Source: Chitinophagaceae bacterium
GTDB taxonomy: Bacteria > Bacteroidota > Bacteroidia > Chitinophagales > Chitinophagaceae
Direction: 5' to 3'
Assembly (NCBI GenBank): GCA_947447465.1
Contig: CANFKE010000013.1
Location: 25,297-89,296, forward strand
DNA length: 64,000 nt
Shown: positions 1 through 8,658 of the stretch, one piece after another
How positions within the stretch are numbered: position 1 is the first letter of the stretch
How the letters are laid out: each line of letters begins with the position of its first letter
Notes under the pieces: model-generated
Databases searched by the model: none
Seen by the model: the letters and a program-made list of their open reading frames with translations, nothing else
Told to the model about the DNA's origin: nothing
Program-made: the position numbers and the translations under genes

Positions 1-287
1 TGTTGCATGTAGTCGCGAATGGTAATGCTATAATAGTTCCCGCTTTTGAGCATCAGAACTGGTAAGCCTTTAGCATGTCTCTCTTGTTCACTTCTTATTT
101 CGGCCGCGGCTTTATAGCTTATTGCACCTGCATCTTCTGGGCGCGATAAGCCGAAAAATTTTCTTCCGTCACCCGGAAATGGGAAATGCACATGTAGCTG
201 CTCATGTGCTGCCATCACTCCCTCCGGAAAGGAAAAAGCCTGCACATAAGCCAGTAAAATATCATGGTCAATGGTTATGGTATCCAT
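1..287 (-). CDS. GyrI-like effector-binding domain protein, partial (C-terminus outside window)
   Basis: An open frame on the minus strand starts at ATG 287 and runs off the left edge, giving 95 codons. The visible part begins MDTITIDHDI and continues with FPEGVMAAHEQLH, then GDGRKFFGLSRPE, YKAAAEI and LKSGNYYSITIRDYM. This pattern (a short strand, a helix with AAxxxL, a K/RxFxGxSxP segment, then YKAAxE and a G-Y-Y strand) resembles the small GyrI-like or AraC-effector-binding fold found as stand-alone proteins in Bacteroidota. The ligand and function are unknown. It is divergent from the thioredoxin-like gene at 429. That the frame is coding rests on the protein-like composition across the edge; the family call is by resemblance only. 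Confidence 0.6.
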   Translation of the reverse strand, partial: MDTITIDHDILLAYVQAFSFPEGVMAAHEQLHVHFPFPGDGRKFFGLSRPEDAGAISYKAAAEIRSEQERHAKGLPVLMLKSGNYYSITIRDYMQ

Positions 288-402
288 ATGCTGTTATTGG
301 TTACATAAAGTTACTCATCCTCCTTTGGTGCATTATACGCTATTGCGACAATTCTCGGGGTAATTGCGCTCGATAGATATACCTACTATTATTAAAAATT
401 AC

Positions 403-410
403 TAAGTTTG
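403..410 (+). promoter_or_regulatory. Bacteroidota-type -7 box TAAGTTTG
   Basis: This is an exact match to TAnnTTTG, the -7 element of the Bacteroidota housekeeping sigma factor, 18 nt before ATG 429. It overlaps the upstream in-frame TTG at 408, so translation most likely starts at 429. Confidence 0.6.
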
Positions 411-428
411 ATAAAACAATTGATACAA

Positions 429-1592
429 ATGAAAAAGCTTTCACTGTTATTCATCTTATCTGTTATGCTTATCTCCTCGGCAATAGCGGGAGAGATCAAT
501 TATTTTACCGGCACATGGGCCGAGGTAAAGGCAAAAGCCAAAGCAGAGCATAAGTACATTTTTGTAGATTGTTATACCGATTGGTGCGGATGGTGTAAGG
601 TGATGGATAAACAGACAATGCCGGATGCAGGTGTGGTAGGTATCATGAACGATAAGTTCATTGCTACCAAAATAGATATGGAGAAAGGCGAAGGGATTAG
701 TCTGGCTATGAAATATCATATCAGCGGTTATCCTGCTTTCCTGTTCTTCGATCCCGAAGGTCAATATGTATTTCAGGGTTTTGGCTACAGCGAACCCAAA
801 GACTTTATAAAAACACTTACCGATGCGCTCGACAAAAGCAAGCAGGTAAGTGCTCCGGGTTATAGCAATTCCCTCAATGTACCTTACCCCGATATGTTGA
901 AGAAGGCCTATGCCGGAAATGGTAAAAGGACCTATCCTAAAGAAGAGGAAGTAACCGCTTATCTATCCAAGCAGAAAGATCTTTTCAGCGAGGCCAATTG
1001 GGCGGTAATGGCACAGTTTCACCTCAATGCGAAATTCGAAAAATTTTTCTTCGACAATCGTGCTAAATACCAAAAGCTGTACGGCCGTTTCAGTGTCCAG
1101 GAAAAGATAGACAATATCATCGGCAGCAATATGCAAAAGGCCATGAAAGAGAAAGATGAGACCAAATTCGAGGCTGCGCTCAAAATGATCGATAAATATG
1201 TGACCGACGATGCGGAAGGAACAAAGGCCAACTATCGTATCTCTTTTTATAAAGAGACAAAGAACTGGAGCAAGTGTGTGACTGCGGTCAACAATCTTAT
1301 CAAAACTAAGGGTGATGCTGATCCTAATTACATCAATTCGCTTAGCTGGGATATGTACGAACATTGTACAGACAAGGCAGCATTGAAGTCAGCGATAGAA
1401 TGGATGAAGACGGTCATTGCAAAGGCCCCTCAATATGCATATCTCGATACTTACGCCGCATTACTTTCGGTAGCAGGTGACAAAAAGGAGGCCGAAGAAA
1501 TGGCAGCCAAAGCAATAGAAGTAGGCAAGCAGGCAGGAGAAAAAACAGAATCCACCGAACAGCTTTTGAAAAAACTAAAGGAGACGAAATAA
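429..1592 (+). CDS. Secreted thioredoxin-like protein with helical C-terminal region
   Basis: The protein has 387 residues from ATG 429. An in-frame TTG at 408 lies inside the promoter box, so 429 is preferred. An N-terminal signal peptide (MKKLSLLFIL..., cleavage near AIAGE) is followed by a thioredoxin fold with the active-site motif WCGWCK (Cys53 and Cys56) and a later cis-Pro-like GYPAFLFFD segment. This is the thioredoxin_7/DUF255-like class, expected to act on disulfides in the periplasm. From about residue 170 it is a long charged helical region with TPR-like character and no motif I can name. A strong terminator follows, so it is probably monocistronic. The substrate is unknown. Confidence 0.85.
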   Translation: MKKLSLLFILSVMLISSAIAGEINYFTGTWAEVKAKAKAEHKYIFVDCYTDWCGWCKVMDKQTMPDAGVVGIMNDKFIATKIDMEKGEGISLAMKYHISGYPAFLFFDPEGQYVFQGFGYSEPKDFIKTLTDALDKSKQVSAPGYSNSLNVPYPDMLKKAYAGNGKRTYPKEEEVTAYLSKQKDLFSEANWAVMAQFHLNAKFEKFFFDNRAKYQKLYGRFSVQEKIDNIIGSNMQKAMKEKDETKFEAALKMIDKYVTDDAEGTKANYRISFYKETKNWSKCVTAVNNLIKTKGDADPNYINSLSWDMYEHCTDKAALKSAIEWMKTVIAKAPQYAYLDTYAALLSVAGDKKEAEEMAAKAIEVGKQAGEKTESTEQLLKKLKETK

Positions 1593-1597
1593 AGACG

Positions 1598-1635
1598 ATG
1601 GCCGATCAATAAATAGTTTGATCGGCCATTTTTTT
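1598..1635 (+). terminator. Rho-independent terminator after the thioredoxin-like gene
   Basis: A 12-bp perfect stem (ATGGCCGATCAA at 1598-1609 with TTGATCGGCCAT at 1618-1629) has an 8-nt loop and is followed by a run of T. Confidence 0.9.
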
Positions 1636-1699
1636 GCCCGGAAATTTCTTTTACTTCAAGTAATTACTGCTAACTCATTCACTCACCATGCATTACGCT

Positions 1700-1727
1700 A
1701 AGATGTCCACATTTTTGTGAATATCTT
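1700..1727. repeat. Hairpin related to the one at 57288-57317
   Basis: Arms AAGATGTCCACA (1700-1711) and TGTGAATATCTT (1716-1727) pair with two G-T wobble-type positions around a TTTT loop. The right arm is identical over 12 nt to the right arm of the hairpin at 57288-57317. The thioredoxin-like gene already has its own terminator 65 bp upstream. Confidence 0.55.
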
Positions 1728-1813
1728 AATTTTCAGACATCACTCCGGCGTAGTAATTTGCATGTTCACCAACCTGGATTCCCTGCATCACCAACAAACC
1801 GCTCCTCGATTGG

Positions 1814-1966
1814 TCGGGCATGAGCGACATATCGCTCTTCGCTCTATCGCTCTCCGCTCCTCATTTAGTCGGGCATCATCGGGCATTGCGTTTTTCAATA
1901 AACAACTGACTATGAACAACATATCAAATTCCTATGCCCGATTTTATTTCCACTTTCATCGGGCAT
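1814..1966. repeat. Cluster of five TCGGGCAT octamers
   Basis: TCGGGCAT occurs at 1814-1821, 1869-1876, 1879-1886 and 1959-1966, and its reverse complement ATGCCCGA at 1934-1941. They are embedded in C/T-rich sequence with repeated TCGCTCT. The arrangement is irregular and not CRISPR-like. Confidence 0.7.
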
Positions 1967-2081
1967 CTGCACAAATCGCTCCCACTCTTTCGCACTTTCG
2001 CTCTCTACTTCGCTCTCCGCGCTCAATTTACTATCTTGTTCTCGGTTTGCCGTTTTTTCATAGCTTCTTAATACGCTCTAT

Positions 2082-2840
2082 ATGATCACCGCCAATAAAA
2101 AATACCACTTTGTACTGCTGCTCCTATTCGTGGCCATTACATTTCGGTGTCATGCTCAGTTGACCGATGATAGCCTAAAAAAGATCATAGGTTTCAGGTA
2201 CGAACGCTCATTGAATAAGTCAGTTACTCAAGAGGAAATAATTGCCGGCAGATACTATGGCAATGCATACGAGGTATTCAGAGGCTATTTTCCGCATATT
2301 AAAATATTTTCTTTCCTCCCCGGTCGCTCAGCCATCAATGGTAATAAGGTCACTTGCGAATTATGTCCCAAACGCCACTATGCCGTATATGTGAAGACAG
2401 GCGAATCAGTTGATGTAAAGACACCTGCGGCATTTAATCGACTCATGACAAGATCCGATATCGCATTTACGAATACCGACAAAGCCTATTGCTACCTTAT
2501 ATTGAATGACATGGCCAATGGATTTCTGATATCGCCTGAGCAATACAGAAAAGCACTCTTTAAAGGATCTGTTCTGCTGGAGTCAAAAGACTTTTACGAT
2601 TTCGATTTCTGGAGCTTCAGTAAATTTGCCCGTATAAAATACGGATTCAAATACGATGAGCGCCGACAACACTATTTAGATGCATCCAACCGGTCGGTCT
2701 TCTACATAGGAGTAGCAAATGATGTGAACGGAGAAAAACAAATGACCATCCATCAATTCAAGTTCGATAAAAATGATCGCCTGATGAGTCACGTAATGTT
2801 CCCCGATGATGAAAATTCATGGACCGAAGAAGGGATTTAA
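2082..2840 (+). CDS. Secreted protein of unknown function
   Basis: The protein has 252 residues, with a signal peptide of about 25 residues (hydrophobic FVLLLLFVAITF, then CHAQ). The mature part contains a CELC pair near residue 90 followed by aromatic and charged sequence (for example YDFDFWSFSKFARIKYGF). I do not recognise the family. The ATG at 2082 follows the repeat-rich gap directly and no TAnnTTTG box is visible in front of it. It lies 113 bp upstream of the phosphoesterase gene on the same strand; co-transcription is possible but not shown. Confidence 0.6.
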   Translation: MITANKKYHFVLLLLFVAITFRCHAQLTDDSLKKIIGFRYERSLNKSVTQEEIIAGRYYGNAYEVFRGYFPHIKIFSFLPGRSAINGNKVTCELCPKRHYAVYVKTGESVDVKTPAAFNRLMTRSDIAFTNTDKAYCYLILNDMANGFLISPEQYRKALFKGSVLLESKDFYDFDFWSFSKFARIKYGFKYDERRQHYLDASNRSVFYIGVANDVNGEKQMTIHQFKFDKNDRLMSHVMFPDDENSWTEEGI

Positions 2841-2953
2841 AGTCCTGATAGCGATAGTTTGGTGAGCTTAAAATTGGAGATGAATGCCTGCGGTTATGCA
2901 CAGGTAAAATGTATAGCATAACATAAATAAGTGAAAAAGATACAGACGGAGCA

Positions 2954-3691
2954 ATGATACGATCACGAACATTTGTAATAGGTGATATACATGGTGCGCT
3001 TATAGCACTGAAACAGGTCATAGAAACATTGGCACTAAACGACAATGACAAACTCATATTTTTAGGTGACTATGTAGATGGGTGGCCTGAATCGGCACAG
3101 GTTATTGATTACCTAATAGAACTGGATACCCGATACGACTGCATTTTCATAAAAGGTAATCATGATCTGTGGTGTGCCGAATGGCTCAACGGAGGAACTC
3201 CTGATACCACATGGTTATTTCATGGGGGCATAGCCACGGTTGATAGTTACAAAGGCATAGCAGAAGAAAGAAAATATAAGCACCTTGCCTTTTTCAACAA
3301 GCTCATCAACTATTACGAGGATGACAACGGAAGGTTATTTATTCATGCCGGTTTCGCATCTATGCATGGCCCGGCCAAAGAACCATTTGAAAGTAACTAT
3401 TCCTGGGACAGGACTCTCTGGGAGGTGGCCCGCACAATGGACGACCGTATAAGTAAGGATTCAAAATTATACCCTAAGCGGCTGCTGCTTTATAATGAGA
3501 TATTTATAGGTCATACACCCACTTTGTATTACGATGTTGAAGAACCCATGCAGGGTTGCAATGTGTGGAACATAGACACCGGTGCAGCATTTTATGGTAA
3601 GATCAGTGCTATGAATGTGGATAACAAACAATACTGGCAAAGCGATGTGGTCATGCAACTATACCCCGATCATAAAGGAAGGAATAAGTAG
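2954..3691 (+). CDS. Calcineurin-like metallophosphoesterase (Ser/Thr phosphatase type)
   Basis: The protein has 245 residues and all the metal-binding signatures of the family in order: GDIHG (10-14), GDYVDG (38-43), GNHD (70-73) and a later IGHTP. It has no signal peptide, so it should be cytoplasmic. The spacing resembles the PP1/PP2A-like bacterial phosphatases and the ApaH/PrpE group, which act on phosphoproteins or dinucleoside polyphosphates; the sequence does not decide which. It is convergent with cphA, with the cphA terminator between them. Confidence 0.88.
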   Translation: MIRSRTFVIGDIHGALIALKQVIETLALNDNDKLIFLGDYVDGWPESAQVIDYLIELDTRYDCIFIKGNHDLWCAEWLNGGTPDTTWLFHGGIATVDSYKGIAEERKYKHLAFFNKLINYYEDDNGRLFIHAGFASMHGPAKEPFESNYSWDRTLWEVARTMDDRISKDSKLYPKRLLLYNEIFIGHTPTLYYDVEEPMQGCNVWNIDTGAAFYGKISAMNVDNKQYWQSDVVMQLYPDHKGRNK

Positions 3692-3809
3692 TTTGTTTAG
3701 ATAGCAGAAATGAGCACTAATATGATTTACTTGTAGTCGGCCTTTCACACTGTAAATGCATCCCACAAGTTGTTTTACCTGCTGTACATGTCAATAAGTA
3801 ACTGATCGT

Positions 3810-3840
3810 AAAAAAAGCCCCCGATCATAGACCGGGGGCT
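3810..3840 (-). terminator. Terminator of cphA
   Basis: Read on the minus strand, AGCCCCC (3834-3840) pairs with GGGGGCT (3816-3822) around a short loop, and is followed by seven T (A-run at 3810-3816 on the plus strand). Confidence 0.85.
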
Positions 3841-3863
3841 CAATAGATAAACTTTAAAGATGC

Positions 3864-6491
3864 TTAGTTAGCAAGTACCGCACCATCTTCTTTCGCCTTG
3901 TATTCCTTTACCTGCTCCAGTGCATCAGGTATCACGTCACTAATGATCGTTATGAAACTATCCTTTATCGCGTTATTCAGCGCAAAGTCAATAGCCTCGG
4001 CTTCTTTCTTGATCACCGTTATTTTCTTCGTTGCATCAACAGAGTGTATGCCCTTTGTCATCAAAGCAATGATCTCTTCTTCTGTTCTGCCACGCAGGTG
4101 CTTATCCTGTCTGATGATGATCTCATCAAAGATCTGCGCTGCCGCTTCACCCAGAGATATGATATCCTCGTCTCTTCTGTCACCAACACCGGCTATTACT
4201 CCCACCTTCACAGATGCGTTCACTGAGTGTAAGAACTTACCTATAGCTTTCAGTCCATGAGTATTATGTGCATAGTCCAGCATCACAGAGTAGTTGCGGA
4301 AGTGGAACATATTCATACGACCCGGTGTTTGCGCCGGTGATGGTACGAATGTCTGTAACGCCTCACGGATATCCTCTGTTTTAAAGTCCTGTACATATAC
4401 AGCAAGTGTTGCCGCCAGTACATTGGCAATATTGAATTCCGCCATACCCGAGAAGGTTAGCGGAATGTTGGTCACCTTCTCTACTCTTATCTTCCAGCTA
4501 CCCTTCAGTATCGTTACATAGCCATGTTCATAGATAGCAGCCAGCCCGCCCTTAGCACAATGTTTCACGATCCTTTCGTTGGTCTCGCTCAGAGAGAAGT
4601 AGGCAACCTTGCACGTAAGCTCTTTGTGCATCTCATACACAAGGTCGTCATCTGCGTTAAGTATCGCATACCCATTAGGGAATACTGTATTAGCTGCAAC
4701 CGCCTTCACTCTTGCCAGTTTTTCTATAGTGTCTATGCCGCCCAGTCCCAGATGGTCTTCAGCTACATTGGTCACCACAGCTACGTCACAGTTATGGAAA
4801 CCGAGGCCGGCACGCAGAATACCGCCACGGGCACATTCCAGTACAGCATAATCAACTGTCGGGTCACGAAGCACGAACTCTGCAGATACAGGACCTGTAC
4901 AGTCACCGCGCATCATTATCTGATTCTGTATATACACACCATCAGTGGTCGTATAGCCTACTTTATAGCCCATCTGTTTCACTATGTGTGCGATAAGGCG
5001 AGTGGTGGTGGTCTTACCATTAGTACCCGAAACCGCTACAATAGGAATACGGGCGCTGGTGCCGGGAGGATAGAGCATATCTATTACCGGTTCTGCTACG
5101 TTCCTTGGCAAGCCATCTGTAGGGTCAAGGTGCATACGGAAACCCGGTGCAGCATTTACCTCAAGCACCGCACCGCCATTTTCGGCGAGTGGGGTAGAAA
5201 GGTCTTCAGCCATAATGTCTATACCGCAGATATTCAATCCTATGATACGGGCAATACGCTCAGCCATGAATACATTAGTGGGGTGCACATAGTCGGTCAC
5301 ATCTGTAGCGGTACCACCCGTGCTCAGGTTGGCGGTTGGCTTCAGCCACATCTCCTCCTTATCAGCAAGTACGGTCTCCAGGGTATAGCCCTTCTTGGCT
5401 ATCATGTCCATAGTAAAGTCGTCGATCTTGATCGCCGTAAGTACTTTTTCATGCCCATATCCACGACGAGGGTCCTGATTCACTATGTCTATAAGCTCCT
5501 GTATGGTATGTTTGCCATCGCCTACAACTGCCGCAGGTGTGCGCAATGCTGCGGCTACAAACTTGTAGTTGACAACAAGCACACGGAAGTCGCGGCCGGT
5601 GATGAATTTCTCACAGATGACCGCACGGCCATAGACCTTAGCAGCCTTAAGACCTGTTACAGCATCTTCCCAATTACGAATATTAGTAGTGGCGCCCTTG
5701 CCGTGGTTGCCATTTACAGGCTTGGTAACAATTGGGTAGCCTATCTTATCTATAGCTGCCTGCAGGTCTTCCTCATCATAGATGATTCGGCCGCGTGGCA
5801 CAGGTATCTCAGCCGCTTCCAGCAGGTTCTTGGTCTCCTCTTTATCGCAGGCTATCTCTACTGCTATACTGCTGGTAGTACTGGCAATGGTGGCTTGCAC
5901 CCTGCGTTGGTTCACGCCATAGCCCAGTTGCACCAGAGAGTGGCGGTTCAGTCTGATATAAGGGATCTTTCTCTTAATGGCCTCATCTACTATAGATCCT
6001 GTACTTGGTCCAAGGCGCTCATCCTCGCGTATCTCACGCAGGTTCTGAATGTCTTCGGCAAGATCGTAAGGGATATTGTCGGCAAGTGCCTGAGCTATCT
6101 TAACTGCTGCCTTGGCGGTATAGATACCAGCCTTTGCTTCCTGATAAGAGAATACTACATGGTAGATGCCGGGCTCTTTGGTCTCACGGGTACGGCCAAA
6201 ACCGGTATCCATGCCTGCAAGTGTTTGCAGCTCCAATGCTATATGCTCTATCACATGTCCCATCCACGTGCCCTCTTTGATGCGGGTATAAAATCCACCC
6301 GGAACGCCTTCAGAACAACGGTGAGTATACAGAGACGGCATCAGTGCAGATATACGCTCCAAAAAGCCGGGAATAGTATCGGTAGGACGCTGTTCCATCT
6401 CTTCAAGATCGAGCAGCATGACAATAAGTTTGTGTCTGGTTGCGGACCAATAATTAGGCCCGTTCATCGCTTTGATTTCCAATATTTTCAT
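3864..6491 (-). CDS. cphA: Cyanophycin synthetase
   Basis: The protein has 875 residues, the usual length for CphA. It has an N-terminal domain with GTWMGHVIEHIALELQ, a central ATP-grasp domain (about 213-475, with VTKPVNGNHGKGATTNI and VLEVNAAPGFRMH), and a C-terminal Mur-ligase-like ATPase (from about 482) with the P-loop GTNGKTTTTR at 489-498 and later LDYAHN. Both ATPases look complete, which fits CphA1, the enzyme that elongates multi-L-arginyl-poly-L-aspartate with ATP, Asp and Arg in the cytoplasm. It stands alone between a convergent phosphoesterase and a divergent gene; no cyanophycinase (cphB) or isoaspartyl dipeptidase is visible in the window. Confidence 0.95.
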   Translation of the reverse strand: MKILEIKAMNGPNYWSATRHKLIVMLLDLEEMEQRPTDTIPGFLERISALMPSLYTHRCSEGVPGGFYTRIKEGTWMGHVIEHIALELQTLAGMDTGFGRTRETKEPGIYHVVFSYQEAKAGIYTAKAAVKIAQALADNIPYDLAEDIQNLREIREDERLGPSTGSIVDEAIKRKIPYIRLNRHSLVQLGYGVNQRRVQATIASTTSSIAVEIACDKEETKNLLEAAEIPVPRGRIIYDEEDLQAAIDKIGYPIVTKPVNGNHGKGATTNIRNWEDAVTGLKAAKVYGRAVICEKFITGRDFRVLVVNYKFVAAALRTPAAVVGDGKHTIQELIDIVNQDPRRGYGHEKVLTAIKIDDFTMDMIAKKGYTLETVLADKEEMWLKPTANLSTGGTATDVTDYVHPTNVFMAERIARIIGLNICGIDIMAEDLSTPLAENGGAVLEVNAAPGFRMHLDPTDGLPRNVAEPVIDMLYPPGTSARIPIVAVSGTNGKTTTTRLIAHIVKQMGYKVGYTTTDGVYIQNQIMMRGDCTGPVSAEFVLRDPTVDYAVLECARGGILRAGLGFHNCDVAVVTNVAEDHLGLGGIDTIEKLARVKAVAANTVFPNGYAILNADDDLVYEMHKELTCKVAYFSLSETNERIVKHCAKGGLAAIYEHGYVTILKGSWKIRVEKVTNIPLTFSGMAEFNIANVLAATLAVYVQDFKTEDIREALQTFVPSPAQTPGRMNMFHFRNYSVMLDYAHNTHGLKAIGKFLHSVNASVKVGVIAGVGDRRDEDIISLGEAAAQIFDEIIIRQDKHLRGRTEEEIIALMTKGIHSVDATKKITVIKKEAEAIDFALNNAIKDSFITIISDVIPDALEQVKEYKAKEDGAVLAN

Positions 6492-6495
6492 ACAT

Positions 6496-6509
6496 CACTA
6501 ATTTTAGTG
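6496..6509 (-). promoter_or_regulatory. Inverted repeat directly upstream of cphA start
   Basis: CACTAA-TT-TTAGTG is a perfect 6-2-6 inverted repeat that begins 4 nt upstream of the cphA start codon (ATG at 6491-6489). Its position over the ribosome-binding region would suit an operator or an mRNA hairpin. Its role is inferred from position only. Confidence 0.35.
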
Positions 6510-6691
6510 TATTAAGGTAACTATTTTATTGAGGAATACAAATTATCGGTTCCAATATTTGTTGAAATAAATATTTTATCTCTGTCTGATAATTTTAAAA
6601 TTGAATAGCTTATGAATGGGCAGACGATCACAGCCACAGAAGCGCTTACGCTCAATAGGTTCAGTACTTGCACTTATTTGATACAACATAG

Positions 6692-6699
6692 TACTTTTG
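6692..6699 (+). promoter_or_regulatory. Bacteroidota-type -7 box TACTTTTG
   Basis: A TAnnTTTG match with a TTG 21 nt upstream (6668-6670), giving about an 80-nt leader before ATG 6783. No CAAAnnTA box for the divergent cphA is visible in the 290-bp gap between them. Confidence 0.5.
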
Positions 6700-6782
6700 C
6701 CCGCATTGCACCGCTGTTTACAGAGCCTTGCCCCTATGTAATAAGTGATCTCTCAATACGAACTGTTAACAACATATAGCTT

Positions 6783-7205
6783 ATGAAACACATCATGATC
6801 ATTGCCTTATTCCTGATATGCGGCCGGGAAGTATCGGCAAAAGGAAATAGAGAAGCCATTCGCACCATGCTCGCCGCTCAGGTTACTGAATGGAACAAGG
6901 GCAATATAGAAGGCTATATGCATGGTTACTGGGAAAACGATAGTCTGCTGTTCATAGGCTCAAAAGGTCCAAGGTATGGATATGATATTACCTTAAAGAA
7001 ATATAAGGAAGCCTATCCCGATCAGGCACACATGGGACAGCTTACCTCGGTCATCACCCGCATGGAAAGACTATCGCACAAGTGTTACTTTGTAGTAGGT
7101 ACATGGGCGCTGAAACGCACTGCAGGAGATGTAGGTGGTAGCTATACCTTGCTGATCAAAAAGATAAAAGGGCAATGGATGGTAGTGGCAGATCATAGTT
7201 CATAG
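6783..7205 (+). CDS. Exported NTF2/SnoaL-like (DUF4440) protein
   Basis: The protein has 140 residues with a short signal peptide (MKHIMIIALFLICG, then REVSAKG). The mature part has the DUF4440/SnoaL pattern: an N-terminal helix IRTMLAAQVTEWNKGNIEGYM followed by strands ending in GSYTLLIKKIKGQWMVVADHSS. Proteins of this fold are small periplasmic or cytosolic pocket proteins; a substrate cannot be told. It precedes the MBOAT gene by 66 bp on the same strand, so it may share its transcript. Confidence 0.7.
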   Translation: MKHIMIIALFLICGREVSAKGNREAIRTMLAAQVTEWNKGNIEGYMHGYWENDSLLFIGSKGPRYGYDITLKKYKEAYPDQAHMGQLTSVITRMERLSHKCYFVVGTWALKRTAGDVGGSYTLLIKKIKGQWMVVADHSS

Positions 7206-7271
7206 CTGATAGTTATTAATAAATAGTACACACTCCTATGGGAGCGATCATCAACAGATACAAGACGGTAC

Positions 7272-8654
7272 ATGCTTTTTAATTCACTGCAGTTTTTAGT
7301 CTTTTTTATGGTAGTCACACTGCTATACTATCGCATGCCGCGGCAAAACCAGCGTGTGTGGTTGTTATTAATAGCCAGCTGTTACTTCTACATGAGCTTT
7401 GTGCCTGAATATCTGCTCATACTGGCAGGTACTATTATTATAGACTACATTGCCGGCATACTTATCAGCAATAGTGAGGGCAGTAAACGAAAGGCGTGGC
7501 TTACAATAAGTATCATAGTCAATGTGGGTATTCTGGTGTTCTTCAAGTACACCAATTTTTTCCTCGATACAGTAGCGCCTGCTATCAAGCCGTTATTTCC
7601 TCATGCACACCTACCCTATCTGGATATTGTATTGCCTATCGGGTTATCCTTTCATACATTTCAGGCCATGAGTTATAATATAGAGGTCTATCGCGGTAAA
7701 CAACCTCCTGAGCGAAACTTTATAGTGTACGCTTTGTATGTGATGTTCTACCCGCAGTTGGTAGCGGGGCCCATTGAGCGACCGCAGAATATACTACCTC
7801 AGCTACATGACCGAAAGGACTATAAGTGGGATAATGTAAAAGAAGGACTGGCGCGCATGTTATGGGGCTTTTTCAAAAAGGTGGTGATTGCAGACAGGTT
7901 GTCATTGGTGGTAGATTATACCTATGGTCATACCGGCTTGTCATCATGGGCTATGTGGGTAGGAGCCATGTTCTACTCCTTCCAGATCTACTGCGATTTT
8001 TCCGGTTATTCAGATATAGCTCTGGGTGCCGCAAAAGTAATGGGCATAAAACTGATGGAGAACTTTAAACAGCCCTACATATCTCGTGGTATTACTGAAT
8101 TCTGGACCCGATGGCATATTTCTTTATCTTCCTGGTTTCGCGACTATGTATATATACCGCTGGGAGGTAGCAGAAAGGGGGAGTTAAGAAGAAAACTGAA
8201 CGTATTTATTGTATTTATGCTCAGTGGTATCTGGCATGGTGCCAACTTTACTTTTATCATTTGGGGTGTGCTGCACGGTCTGCTGGTCACATTATTGCCC
8301 AACAGAGAAGGCCGAAAGGCCGTATGGTGGAGCGCAGTACTCTTTGGGGTCATCAACTTTATGGTGGTTACACTGTGCTGGGTCTTCTTCAGGGCGCGAA
8401 CGGTAGGGGTAGCTGTAAGTTATCTCAAAGGTATGTTTACCTATGGCAAAGGAGTTACACTGTTGGGACTTAATGATGTCGAATTATGGTTGTGTGTACT
8501 ACTTATAGCGATACTTATGGTGCGCGAATACAGGTACAGAAAGCATCTCATACGCAGTAATGCCGGGTTTGCCGCTTATTGTGCGGTAATGGTAACGGTC
8601 TGTTACTTCTTAGGTGTATTTGGTGAGAATCAGTTCATTTACTTTCAATTCTGA
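7272..8654 (+). CDS. MBOAT-family membrane O-acyltransferase (AlgI-like)
   Basis: The protein has 460 residues with about 10-12 membrane segments. It contains the family's conserved regions: LPIGLSFHTFQAMSYNIEVYRG, YPQLVAGPIERP, FCDFSGYSDIALGAAKVMGI (as YCDFSGYSDIA), FWTRWHISLSSWFRDYVYIPLGG and the histidine motif SGIWHGANFTFIIWGVLHG. AlgI/DltB-type MBOAT proteins pass an acyl group, usually acetyl, across the inner membrane for modification of exported polymers. The SGNH-type gene starts 4 bp after its stop, matching the usual MBOAT plus AlgJ/AlgX-type partner arrangement. No polymer synthesis genes are adjacent, so the acceptor is unknown. Confidence 0.93.
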   Translation: MLFNSLQFLVFFMVVTLLYYRMPRQNQRVWLLLIASCYFYMSFVPEYLLILAGTIIIDYIAGILISNSEGSKRKAWLTISIIVNVGILVFFKYTNFFLDTVAPAIKPLFPHAHLPYLDIVLPIGLSFHTFQAMSYNIEVYRGKQPPERNFIVYALYVMFYPQLVAGPIERPQNILPQLHDRKDYKWDNVKEGLARMLWGFFKKVVIADRLSLVVDYTYGHTGLSSWAMWVGAMFYSFQIYCDFSGYSDIALGAAKVMGIKLMENFKQPYISRGITEFWTRWHISLSSWFRDYVYIPLGGSRKGELRRKLNVFIVFMLSGIWHGANFTFIIWGVLHGLLVTLLPNREGRKAVWWSAVLFGVINFMVVTLCWVFFRARTVGVAVSYLKGMFTYGKGVTLLGLNDVELWLCVLLIAILMVREYRYRKHLIRSNAGFAAYCAVMVTVCYFLGVFGENQFIYFQF

Positions 8655-8658
8655 CCCT

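Larger units (their letters stand above)
1636..2081. other. Non-coding gap, 446 bp, repeat-rich
   Basis: I see no convincing gene here. The only long open frame on the plus strand (from 1717) encodes low-complexity Ser/Arg/His-rich sequence without a family signature. The gap holds a hairpin at 1700-1727, five copies of an octamer between 1814 and 1966, and many copies of the heptamer-like TCGCTCT, strongly skewed to C and T on the plus strand. It looks like decayed or repeat-expanded intergenic DNA. Confidence 0.6.

Noticed and set aside
122..376. An 84-codon plus-strand frame at the left edge
   Set aside because: The opposite strand carries a better, protein-like frame (GyrI-like) over the same bases.
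1814..1966. CRISPR array
   Set aside because: The repeat is only 8 bp, occurs in both orientations and has irregular spacing; no cas gene is nearby.
1717..2085. A 122-codon plus-strand frame in the repeat-rich gap
   Set aside because: It is made of the C/T-rich octamer and heptamer repeats, with many Ser, Arg and His, and has no signal or domain.
4524..6515. A 663-codon open frame antisense to cphA
   Set aside because: It lies wholly opposite a clear, full-length cyanophycin synthetase and its protein has no family signature; the composition (many Cys, Tyr, His) is that of a shadow frame.
6612..6779. A 55-codon frame from ATG 6612 in the cphA/NTF2 gap
   Set aside because: The -7 box TACTTTTG at 6692-6699 for the next gene lies inside it and its sequence has no protein-like pattern.
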